Part shown: in pieces, positions 17,296-24,871 of the stretch
Position numbering within the stretch: position 1 is the stretch's first letter
Layout: the number at the start of each line of letters is the position of its first letter
DNA from: Atribacteria bacterium SCGC AAA255-N14
GTDB lineage: Bacteria > Atribacterota > JS1 > SB-45 > 34-128
NCBI GenBank assembly: GCA_000405345.1
Contig: ASPC01000009.1
Span: forward strand, 1-35,287
Direction: 5' to 3'
DNA: 35,287 nt
Translations under genes and position numbers: made by a program
Notes under the pieces: model-generated
Databases searched by the model: none
What the model was told of the DNA's origin: nothing
What the model saw: only the letters and a program-made list of their open reading frames with translations

Positions 17296-17442
17296 TTAAA
17301 GCATAAGAAAACTTTTATTTACTAAAGTCGGTGGTGTTAAAAATTTTCCAGCATCAATCATTTTAATATTATTCATGCATATATAAGCCATATTACTATC
17401 ACTATCTGCAATATTATCAGCAATATGCGGTGTTGCTGCAAC
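17296..17442 (-). pseudogene. C-terminal remnant of a D-2-hydroxyacid dehydrogenase
   Basis: A 48-codon open stretch, unbroken from a TAA at its upstream edge to its own stop, reads VAATPHIADNIADSDSNMAY and ends TPPTLVN followed by SFLML. The T-P-H-I-A motif with a terminal V-N is the signature end of phosphoglycerate-dehydrogenase-like NAD enzymes; the His is the catalytic one. The remaining ~270 residues are missing. The transposase gene lies just upstream (17627-18784), so an insertion with deletion probably removed them. The other parts of 17263-17626 show no gene. Confidence 0.6.
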
Positions 17443-17611
17443 TTAGCTAAACTTCAGTTTATTATAGCCTTATGATTGGATAATCCATTTAATTTTCGAA
17501 GAACACTAACAAAATATAAATTGATAATTATAATGATGATTAATCGATCCTAAGCATTAAATATCACACTTTCCTTTGCGAATATTATCAAAATATGTAA
17601 AATAAAGGCAA

Positions 17612-18850
17612 ACTACTAGTGTCATGTCAAGCCTCAATTGACGGATAGAGACGTGACAACTTAATTCTGGCGTCATCAGTGGTAAATTGCCAATTGACTT
17701 TTGCATTTTTGTTATTTCTATGGCTCTGCCATGCAGCAGCTTCGCTCATGACTTTTTCAATATTGTCAATCCTCCTGTTGAGGCATTGCCCAAGGAGAAC
17801 GTTCAGTTCGATTTCAGCCATATTCAACCACCTCCCATGTTTTGGAGTGTATATGAATTCAAATTTGTTCCATAACGATTTTGCCTTATCGGGCTTAAAG
17901 GTTTCATAGAGTGCCCCGGGAGTGTGAGTATTCAGGTTGTCCATGACTAAAGTTATTTTATCGGCTACATGATAACTTGCTGCTATATCTTCAAGAAAAT
18001 AAGCCCAGTCATTTTTTGTTTTTCTTTCGGTGATCTTTACGATACGTTTTTCAGCTAAAGGCTCACTGGCCATGAAAATATTACAGACACCACAACGCTT
18101 GTATTCGTAATCATGCTTGGCAACATGTCCAGGTGAGGCCGCAATGGGAATTTTTGTTTCCTCAATTAACTGTTTTAGTGATTCATCCATGCATACTACT
18201 GGATATTTTGGATCAAAAGACCACTTGTATACATCCAACAACATTTCCATATGATTACCTCGGATAGGTAAAAAGGCATAAGCAAACCAGTCATCAGTAT
18301 AGTAGAGGCTGCCTTCTTTAGTATAACGTGTAATATAGGGCTGCATGATCTCCTTGGCACGGGAAGAGATAGGAAAAGTAAGGACTTTCCCGTTTCTCTG
18401 ATAGATACCAAAGACGATGTTTTTACCGCTAGCTCCCCAGCCACTTTTACCAGGTCTTCTACCACTAAACATCGTTTCGTCCATCTCAATTTCTCCGGAG
18501 AGAGGTTTGAGATCTTTAATGTTATCATAGTAGATGGTTTCTCTAAACATCCGAAAGCATCTCTGAATGGTCAGCTGGCTGTAAGGGACCTGAAATCTTA
18601 GACGGTAAGCAGGGGCTCCCAAACAGAAATATTCAAGCAATCTTCCTTTCCAATAGGGAGAGATACGACTCTTTTTCCAGAGGTTTTTAGTTACTTTTCG
18701 GGTTAAACCACACTTGCTATACCTGATTTGACCGGTGGAAAGTACCCTCCATTTTTTAATGCCGCAGCGAGGACATGTTTTCATACTCTGAATATACTGA
18801 TTTATCAACAGTTTTTCAAGGTTCTAAGTGCAACTTAAGTATAGGATTAC
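17612..18850 (-). mobile_element. chimeric insertion sequence (IS1595-type start, IS630-type end)
   Basis: The boundaries are approximate. The left edge (TAGTGTCATGTCAAG, about 17619-17633) and the right edge (GGTTCTAAGTGCAACTTAAG, about 18820-18839) are not inverted copies of one another. That fits an element whose two ends come from different insertion sequences, as its transposase also suggests. Confidence 0.5.
17627..18784 (-). CDS. chimeric transposase: IS1595-like N-terminus fused to IS630-like DDE domain
   Basis: Residues ~1-175 are IS1595-like: a zinc ribbon (CPRCG, then a lone Cys in YSKCGL), then GEIEMDETMFSGRRPGKSGW (first Asp) and LYYTDDWFAYA (second Asp). The third block of that family is absent. 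From MEMLLDVYKW (junction near 18250) the protein is IS630-like to its end: DPKYPVVCMDES, DYEYKRCGVCNIFM, LVMDNLNTHTPGALYETF, YTPKHGRWLNMAEIELNVL and NWQFTTDDARIKL, giving a complete Asp-Asp-Glu triad. The junction falls where IS630 OrfB proteins usually start. A TTG at 18808 could add eight residues; neither start has a good ribosome site. It lies between tctA and the dehydrogenase remnant. Confidence 0.75.
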   Translation of the reverse strand: MKTCPRCGIKKWRVLSTGQIRYSKCGLTRKVTKNLWKKSRISPYWKGRLLEYFCLGAPAYRLRFQVPYSQLTIQRCFRMFRETIYYDNIKDLKPLSGEIEMDETMFSGRRPGKSGWGASGKNIVFGIYQRNGKVLTFPISSRAKEIMQPYITRYTKEGSLYYTDDWFAYAFLPIRGNHMEMLLDVYKWSFDPKYPVVCMDESLKQLIEETKIPIAASPGHVAKHDYEYKRCGVCNIFMASEPLAEKRIVKITERKTKNDWAYFLEDIAASYHVADKITLVMDNLNTHTPGALYETFKPDKAKSLWNKFEFIYTPKHGRWLNMAEIELNVLLGQCLNRRIDNIEKVMSEAAAWQSHRNNKNAKVNWQFTTDDARIKLSRLYPSIEA

Positions 18851-18922
18851 CTAACAAAATAACATTAAGAATAATTCAATCTGTTTTGTATTTGTTTTTT
18901 TTATTATTAAACTCTATTTCTT

Positions 18923-20407
18923 TTATAGTGATTTTTTAAAATAATTACGAATAATGTAAATCACACTTAAAATCGTAGCAATTGTTAATATGATACTAAG
19001 TGGACTGTATAAACAAATTTGCAACATGTTTTTTTTAGTCATAATCATAGCACGGATAAAATGACTTTCCATAATCTTACCTAGAATCAATCCTAACATT
19101 ATTGGTGTTAAAGGGAAACCAAATTTTATAAGCATATATCCAACAATACAAATAATAAAAGTAACAAAAACTCCAAAAATAGAACGTTTTGGTGAATAGA
19201 CACCAATAGTTGCCATTAACATAATAACTGGGATTAAGTAAGACACTTTTATTATTAATAGTTTTGCTGTAAAACGTGCAAAAAATAATCCAAAAAAGAG
19301 AAACACAATATTGGATAAAAAAATACCTCCGAAAATTGTATACACTACTGTTATGTTTTTAGAAAAAAGCTCCGGTCCTGGTTGTAAACCTACTATAATC
19401 ATAGCAGCCATGGCTAGGGCAGCCGAAGTAGAACCTGGGATACCAAGCGAAAGCATAGGCACCAAAGAACCAAAGCCGCATGCATTGTTAGCAGCCTCAG
19501 AGGCAATAACGCCTTCAATTTCTCCTTTTCCGAAGTTTTTATGATTTTTTGAATTTCTTTTTGCCTCTCCATATGATACAAATGATGCAATAGCAGGACC
19601 TGCTCCAGGAGCTGCTCCAATAAAAGTACCAATTAAAGTTGATCTTATCAATAAAGATTTCTTACTTAACACAATTTTTAGAGTTTCTTTTATAGGCCAA
19701 TCAATTTTCTTCTTAGTGTCTATTGAAATTGCTCTATCTTTTTGCTTCACAAATTTCAATACCTGTACGAGAGCAAAAATACCTATACTAGCCCAAATTA
19801 TTTCAATCCCGTCCATTAATTCTAGAAATCCGAAAGTATACCTGATCCTTGCTGAATATGGGTCCGTTCCTATAGTAGACAAAGCAAGCCCAAAAATACC
19901 AGCTAGTATTCCTTTTAACGGATCTTCTCCTGCTAACATTCCAATTATTGTTAACGAAAATACAAGAAGCATAGTATATTCAGTTGGCCCAAACATCAGG
20001 GCAAATTTGGTTACCAACGGGGTAGCAATTATCATGATAATCCAAGCTATTGTGCCTCCAATAAAAGAAGCAAAAATATCTGCAATCAGCGCCATGCCGC
20101 CCTTGCCATTTTGACACATTGGAAATCCATCCAATGCTGTTGCTGCTGCAGAGGGAGTACCAGGCATATTTAATAATATTGCGCTAATGCCTCCCGCATA
20201 GTTTGCACCACTAACAATACTAATCATAAGAATAATTGCTCCACTTGCTTCCATATGAAAAGTAAAAGGCAACAAAATAGCAAGTAGCATTACACTGGTC
20301 ATGCCAGGTATGGCGCCAACAATAATTCCAGAAAGAACACCAATAATAACATAAATTAAATTTTGAATCATAAATACATTTTGAAGTGCAATAATTAAAT
20401 TTTCCAT
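18923..20407 (-). CDS. tctA: tripartite tricarboxylate transporter large permease (TctA)
   Basis: A 494-residue integral membrane protein with about eleven to twelve spans. Hallmark segments are VGAIPGMTSVMLLAILLPFT (about 30-50) and LLNMPGTPSAAATALDGFPM (about 77-96), plus the mirrored GAAPGAGPAIASFVSYGEAK in the second half. It is the main permease of the TTT uptake system. The upstream in-frame TTG lies inside the GGAGGAGG ribosome site, so the ATG at 20407 is the real start. It follows tctB in the order tctC-tctB-tctA. It is the last gene before the inserted transposase. Confidence 0.93.
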   Translation of the reverse strand: MENLIIALQNVFMIQNLIYVIIGVLSGIIVGAIPGMTSVMLLAILLPFTFHMEASGAIILMISIVSGANYAGGISAILLNMPGTPSAAATALDGFPMCQNGKGGMALIADIFASFIGGTIAWIIMIIATPLVTKFALMFGPTEYTMLLVFSLTIIGMLAGEDPLKGILAGIFGLALSTIGTDPYSARIRYTFGFLELMDGIEIIWASIGIFALVQVLKFVKQKDRAISIDTKKKIDWPIKETLKIVLSKKSLLIRSTLIGTFIGAAPGAGPAIASFVSYGEAKRNSKNHKNFGKGEIEGVIASEAANNACGFGSLVPMLSLGIPGSTSAALAMAAMIIVGLQPGPELFSKNITVVYTIFGGIFLSNIVFLFFGLFFARFTAKLLIIKVSYLIPVIMLMATIGVYSPKRSIFGVFVTFIICIVGYMLIKFGFPLTPIMLGLILGKIMESHFIRAMIMTKKNMLQICLYSPLSIILTIATILSVIYIIRNYFKKSL

Positions 20408-20451
20408 AAACTTAAATTCCTCCTCCAAGCATATAAAACAATATCTTAAAA

Positions 20452-20919
20452 TTAATACAGAAAACCATGCGGAAATTTAACACCTAGAGCACTTGAAAAT
20501 ATAATGTATATTAAAATAAAGAAAATTTGTGAGATTAAGTGTATTTTAATTGATTTTACTTCTAAGAACAAATATGTTAAAGAAACAAATGCTACGGAAC
20601 TAACTACCATTCCTATGAAAATTATACATATATAATAAACTAAAATCATTAAAATATATAAAATTATTTGCAATTCTTTAGAATCTTTCAATCCTTTAAT
20701 ATCTTTAATAGAAATAACTATTAATTCATTTTCATTATTTCTCCACCGTAAAAATCCTCTAATAATCAATCCTAATGAACCTATTATCATAATCCAGCTG
20801 TAAATATAGGGAACAATAAATGCTAAAGAACTTGAATCGTGTATTTGAATTCTCATATATGTACCAATTACAAGAAAAAATACACCACTTACGCAATCTT
20901 TAGAGATTTTAATCATCAT
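20452..20919 (-). CDS. tctB: tripartite tricarboxylate transporter small subunit (TctB)
   Basis: A 155-residue protein with four hydrophobic segments (about residues 10-25, 34-55, 90-110 and 115-150), the size and layout of the TctB membrane subunit. Sequence conservation in this family is low, so the call rests on topology and on its position between tctC and tctA. It probably supports TctA in the membrane. Confidence 0.8.
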   Translation of the reverse strand: MMIKISKDCVSGVFFLVIGTYMRIQIHDSSSLAFIVPYIYSWIMIIGSLGLIIRGFLRWRNNENELIVISIKDIKGLKDSKELQIILYILMILVYYICIIFIGMVVSSVAFVSLTYLFLEVKSIKIHLISQIFFILIYIIFSSALGVKFPHGFLY

Positions 20920-20969
20920 TCTTCTCTCCTGTCATCAAACATACCACATGCACACATATTGTTAAAATA

Positions 20970-21024
20970 TAGGCACATAGAAAGACATGCAAGGACTAAT
21001 ACATACATATTTACTATGTGCCTA
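20970..21024 (-). terminator. stem-loop between tctC and tctB
   Basis: TAGGCACATAG (20970-20980) pairs perfectly with CTATGTGCCTA (21014-21024), flanked by A and T runs. It lies directly after tctC inside the operon, so it probably attenuates or stabilises the message and raises binding-protein output over permease. Confidence 0.7.
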
Positions 21025-21071
21025 TTTTTCTATTTATGTAAAATTTTCTATTATGTAATAACACTACATAT

Positions 21072-22061
21072 TTAGAGTTTTGTTTTAAAAAATTCAATAA
21101 GAGGTAATCTTGCTGCATTAATTTCTTCTGGGCTTACATATTCATACGTATTTCCAGTTGATTTATATCTCTCAATGAATTCAGGATTTTCTGCTGCAAT
21201 TTTAAAAGCATCTTGACATCTTTTTATAATTGCTTCTGGAGTATCTCCTTTAATCATAACAATACGTATTACCTTGCCGGTGAATTCTTCTAATTCGACC
21301 CCAAGTGCTTCGGGGATAGTAGGTAAATCTGGTGCATTTGCATTACGAACATTACTAGCAATTGCAAGGGCTTTAAATTTTCCGGTTAAAACATAGTTTT
21401 TATAACTAATAGTAAGGCCAAGAGTAGCCACATCGGCATGTCCACCTAACATTGCAGTAGCAACTTCAGGTGTACCCCCACCATATGGAACAAATTCGAA
21501 TTCTGCACCAGTTTTATCTTGAATATCCTCCCATATCATTCCACTTACACCAGGATAAGTACCTGTTCCTGCAAACAAAAGCTCTTTTGGATGATCTTTT
21601 GCATAATCAATCAACTCTTGCATATTATTAAATGGACTATCTGCGGGAACTACAATCATATGTGTGTCTGGATTAGTTGAACCAATGGGAATAAAATCTT
21701 CAAAAGAGTAAAATGGTTCTTTGCCTTCAGCAGTCATAACTGATTCAGTATCATGTTTAGGCAATGACCATGTTACCCAAGTATAACCATCTGAAGGTAT
21801 ATTTAAAACTTGTCTTAAGCCTAACAATCCGCTAGCACCAATTACATTTTCTACAATAATATCAATACCTAACTCATCAGAAAGATATGGTTGCAAAGTG
21901 CGGACCATCATATCGTGTGAATTTCCCGCACGATAGTTTACTATTATAGTAAGAGTCTTACCAGCTTCAGGCCAAGATGTATCTGCGGATGAATTAAATA
22001 AAAACATCCATACAGTAACCAATACTAACACAATTACTAAAAAGTATTTTATTTTTTTCAT
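21072..22061 (-). CDS. tctC: tripartite tricarboxylate transporter substrate-binding protein (TctC/Bug)
   Basis: A 329-residue extracytoplasmic binding protein. A signal peptide (residues ~4-26) is followed by the Bug-family pattern: WPEAGKTLTIIVNYRAGNSH, then GIDIIVENVIGASGLLG, PSDGYTW, LLFAGTGTYPG and MLGGHADVA. It captures a carboxylate for TctAB. The start ATG has AAGGGAG upstream, in a leader duplicated from the 3' end of the lyase gene (22062-22102 equals 22134-22174). A stem-loop follows the gene. Confidence 0.93.
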   Translation of the reverse strand: MKKIKYFLVIVLVLVTVWMFLFNSSADTSWPEAGKTLTIIVNYRAGNSHDMMVRTLQPYLSDELGIDIIVENVIGASGLLGLRQVLNIPSDGYTWVTWSLPKHDTESVMTAEGKEPFYSFEDFIPIGSTNPDTHMIVVPADSPFNNMQELIDYAKDHPKELLFAGTGTYPGVSGMIWEDIQDKTGAEFEFVPYGGGTPEVATAMLGGHADVATLGLTISYKNYVLTGKFKALAIASNVRNANAPDLPTIPEALGVELEEFTGKVIRIVMIKGDTPEAIIKRCQDAFKIAAENPEFIERYKSTGNTYEYVSPEEINAARLPLIEFFKTKL

Positions 22062-22174
22062 TTTTTTCTCCCTTCTTATTTTTTATTTTTCTTGGAATCG
22101 TTAACAATAACTCAATACTATTTTTTTTTCATATTTTTTCTCCCTTCTTATTTTTTATTTTTCTTGGAATCGTT
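22062..22174. repeat. 41-bp direct repeat from a 72-bp tandem duplication
   Basis: 22062-22102 and 22134-22174 are identical. The upstream copy (in the direction of transcription) is the 3' end of the lyase gene; the other forms the leader and ribosome site of tctC. Between them is a fossil start, ATG-AAA-AAA-AAA-TAG, overlapping the lyase stop. Confidence 0.9.
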
Positions 22175-23118
22175 GCTTTCTTGGCACTTGCAAGTTCATA
22201 TAGGTTTTCTTTAATTCCCAGTTTGGATAATACACTATCACAAGGATGTTTAAATATTTTTTCTAGTACTTTTGAAATCTCAAGAACTTTCTTCACATTT
22301 ATACCTGTTTCAACATTCATTAAATTAAGCATATGTACAAAATCTTCCGTTGCAATATTACCAGAAGCACCAGGAGCAAAAGGGCATCCTCCCAAACCCC
22401 CTATAGAAGAATCAAAAGACTTAACTCCAGCCTGTATTCCCGCCAACACATTTGCAAATCCCAATCCATAAGTATTATGAATATGTAATTTAAAATTCAC
22501 TTCTGGATATTTTTTTATTAACTGTCGCATAGTATAATAAACTTGCTTAGGATTCGCTACACCAGCTGTATCGGCCACTCCAATGCAGTTTATTCCCATG
22601 CTGAGATAACGCTCGATAACTTCATAAAGTCGAGAAATTGGTATCCTACCTTCAAATGGACACCCTAATGCAACACCCATACCACCGTTAACATGTACTC
22701 CTTCCGAGTGAGCAATTTCTAACATAGTTTTCATACGATTCATAGCTTCAAATGTCGGAATATTTGAATTTGCCATACTATGCGAATCACTCACACTTAG
22801 CATAAAATTCCAGTCATCTGCTTTAACTTTTTTGGCTCTTTCTGCACCTCTAACATTTGGAACTAACACAGATAGCGTTACATCTTTCGGTCGATTTATT
22901 CCAAAAAAAACTTCTTCACAATCAGCTTGTTGTGGAACAATTTTTGGATGAACTAAAGAACAAATCTGAATATATTTAATGCCAGTTTTCATAATCATAT
23001 TGATAATTTTAATTTTTTTCTCAGTAGAAATAATATTTTTTTCACTCTGAAAACCTTCCCTAGGAACTACTTCTCGAATTTCTATCTTTTTTGGCATTTT
23101 TAAAAATAGATCAATCAT
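22129..23118 (-). CDS. HMG-CoA lyase family protein (DRE-TIM metallolyase)
   Basis: A 329-residue DRE-TIM metal-dependent lyase. Seen: EIREVVPREGFQSEK (about 12-26), corresponding to the R-D-G-L-Q motif of HMG-CoA lyases; the KLHIHNTYGLG pair of metal-binding His; and the signature loop GGLGGCPFAPGASGN with its catalytic Cys. The family splits HMG-CoA into acetyl-CoA and acetoacetate, with relatives acting on other 3-hydroxy-acyl-CoAs. The metal-binding Asp of RDG is Glu here, which keeps the charge but may mark a changed substrate. The start has AGGAAGG upstream. It sits between the DUF6282 gene and tctC, consistent with cleaving the CoA ester made by the synthetase and hydratase encoded upstream. 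Confidence 0.85.
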   Translation of the reverse strand: MIDLFLKMPKKIEIREVVPREGFQSEKNIISTEKKIKIINMIMKTGIKYIQICSLVHPKIVPQQADCEEVFFGINRPKDVTLSVLVPNVRGAERAKKVKADDWNFMLSVSDSHSMANSNIPTFEAMNRMKTMLEIAHSEGVHVNGGMGVALGCPFEGRIPISRLYEVIERYLSMGINCIGVADTAGVANPKQVYYTMRQLIKKYPEVNFKLHIHNTYGLGFANVLAGIQAGVKSFDSSIGGLGGCPFAPGASGNIATEDFVHMLNLMNVETGINVKKVLEISKVLEKIFKHPCDSVLSKLGIKENLYELASAKKATIPRKIKNKKGEKI

Positions 23119-23135
23119 AAATTTCCTTCCTATTC

Positions 23136-24002
23136 TTATTTTTTAATGAGTTTAAGCGGATTATCACTCATCATTTTACGGATATCTTTTTCCGGAATTC
23201 CTTGTAATATCAAATTTTCTCCAAATATGCGTAAAGCTTCGCAAGGTTTTGGAAAACGAAGAGCGCCAGAATCAGTACTTAAAACAATTTTATCAGCACC
23301 ATATTCTCTTATTCTTTCAACACAATCAATGATTTTTAGCTTTGGATTGAAACCACCACCAAAGGTAACAGCAGATAGCTCAATCATACCACCATGCTTT
23401 ACTACTTCTTTCCCTAGCTCAAGACTGTATTCAGGGGTCCACCCAAGATGAGTCATTAGAACCTTAACTTTTTCATGCTTACAATATCTAGTTATTTCGA
23501 TAATTTCTTCTGGTGAAAGATGTGATGTTGCAAAGAGGGCGTTATATTTTTTTATAATGCTGACAATTTCCTTTATTGCATAAGTCAATTTTCCTTGTTC
23601 GTCGAATATTGTGATACCTTCTTCATTGGGTGGGTTGTACATCTTCATTCCAACATGTCCCCAGTTACCAAGTCCTCCTTTCAAAGTTGCATGAAATTTT
23701 GAATGTCCACTAGGGCCCCAAACAATTCTACCTCCTTGTTGTAAGCAAGCATCAACAGCTGCTGGATTAATACCGCCCACTGGGTAATTCAAAGTAATTC
23801 CACCAATCATATTAAAATTTTTAAGGATTTTATTTACATAATATGCTCTGCTAGTAGTACATTCTAAAACTGCTTTTACAGCAAAACCAACCATTTTTGA
23901 TTTCTGAGCCTCTATAGCAAAATCCAAATCATCCCCAATTCGACCAAAAATGTCTGGTCCTGCATGTATATGTAAATCAAATAGTCCTTCTAAAGTAAAC
24001 AT
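23136..24002 (-). CDS. DUF6282 family protein, metal-dependent hydrolase-like
   Basis: A 288-residue protein with an amidohydrolase-like pattern: FDLHIHAGPDIFGR at the N-terminus (two His and an Asp as likely metal ligands), then HSKFH, TSHLSPEEI, MTHLGW and LSTDSGALRFP, each offering a further His or Asp in the order of a TIM-barrel metallohydrolase. It matches DUF6282, whose substrate is unknown. A longer frame starts upstream and overlaps the hydratase stop, but ATG 24002 with AAAGGAG and the conserved FDLHIHAG start decide the shorter form. Embedded in the operon, it could hydrolyse a lactone, amide or cyclic precursor of the CoA pathway; that is inference. Confidence 0.75.
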   Translation of the reverse strand: MFTLEGLFDLHIHAGPDIFGRIGDDLDFAIEAQKSKMVGFAVKAVLECTTSRAYYVNKILKNFNMIGGITLNYPVGGINPAAVDACLQQGGRIVWGPSGHSKFHATLKGGLGNWGHVGMKMYNPPNEEGITIFDEQGKLTYAIKEIVSIIKKYNALFATSHLSPEEIIEITRYCKHEKVKVLMTHLGWTPEYSLELGKEVVKHGGMIELSAVTFGGGFNPKLKIIDCVERIREYGADKIVLSTDSGALRFPKPCEALRIFGENLILQGIPEKDIRKMMSDNPLKLIKK

Positions 24003-24025
24003 GTTTTTTCTCCTTTCATGCTTTA

Positions 24026-24841
24026 TTAACAATTATGCCATTGTGGTTTTCTCTTTTCTACGAATGCACGAACGCCTTCTTTTCTATCTTCACTTAAATA
24101 TGGATTTGGTCCAAAATCAGCCCTTAAAGCAGACGCAACAGGCATTCCCCAAGCTTTTACTGCCATATGTTTGTATCTTCGAAGTGTCAATGGAGCATTT
24201 TCAATAATTTTCCGCACAAATCTTTCTGTTTCTGGGATAAGATCTTTAAAAGAAACTACCTTATTTAGCAATCCCCATTTCAAAGCATCCTGAGCAATAA
24301 TTGGTTTTCCTGTGTAAAGAACTTCTAAAGCAATCGCACGTGGAATTAGTTTTGGCAATAATACGCTACCAAAATTAGCACCCATTCCTATTTTTGCTTC
24401 TGGAAAACCTAAAACTGCATTTTCAGCAGCAATACGAATATCACAGGCAAGCGCCATTTCACACCCACCTCCCATCGCAGCACCATTTAAAGCACAAATA
24501 GTTGGTTTATATATTTCAAGTAAGGTTTCATATAAATTTCGATGTATTCCAGTCATAGGAACCGAAGGTCTATTATTTTTATCTGCGTTTTCCTTATTCT
24601 CTTTTAAGTCACCGCCAGCACAAAAAGCACGGTTTCCAACACCTGTTAGTACAAGAGCCCAAATATCTAAATTATCATTTACCTCACAAAATATTTCAAT
24701 CAATGCTTTTCTAACTTTTTTACTAATGGCATTGCGTCTTTCTGGTCTATTTATTGTTACATACGCAACATGTTCATGTATTTTAAAGATCACTTCTCCT
24801 TTTTCATCTAAAAAACTATTACTTTCTAAAATTTTACTCAA
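24026..24841 (-). CDS. enoyl-CoA hydratase/isomerase family protein
   Basis: A 271-residue crotonase-fold enzyme. The oxyanion-hole segments are RAFCAGGDLKE (71-81) and NGAAMGGGCEMALACD (119-134). Both catalytic Glu of true hydratases are present (Glu128 in GGGCE, Glu148 in GFPEAKIGMG). It likely hydrates a 2,3-unsaturated acyl-CoA. With an HMG-CoA-lyase-type enzyme downstream, a methylglutaconyl-CoA-like intermediate is possible but unproven. The start codon is TTG with GGAGGG upstream. It follows the acyl-CoA synthetase gene by 30 nt, so the two are in one transcript. Confidence 0.9.
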   Translation of the reverse strand: MSKILESNSFLDEKGEVIFKIHEHVAYVTINRPERRNAISKKVRKALIEIFCEVNDNLDIWALVLTGVGNRAFCAGGDLKENKENADKNNRPSVPMTGIHRNLYETLLEIYKPTICALNGAAMGGGCEMALACDIRIAAENAVLGFPEAKIGMGANFGSVLLPKLIPRAIALEVLYTGKPIIAQDALKWGLLNKVVSFKDLIPETERFVRKIIENAPLTLRRYKHMAVKAWGMPVASALRADFGPNPYLSEDRKEGVRAFVEKRKPQWHNC

Positions 24842-24871
24842 ATTTTTTATCCCTCCTATTCTTTTGTGTTA

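Noticed and set aside
20839..21075. 78-residue plus-strand ORF across the tctB-tctC gap
   Set aside because: It covers the stem-loop and the start of tctB on the opposite strand; the composition is that of a chance frame.
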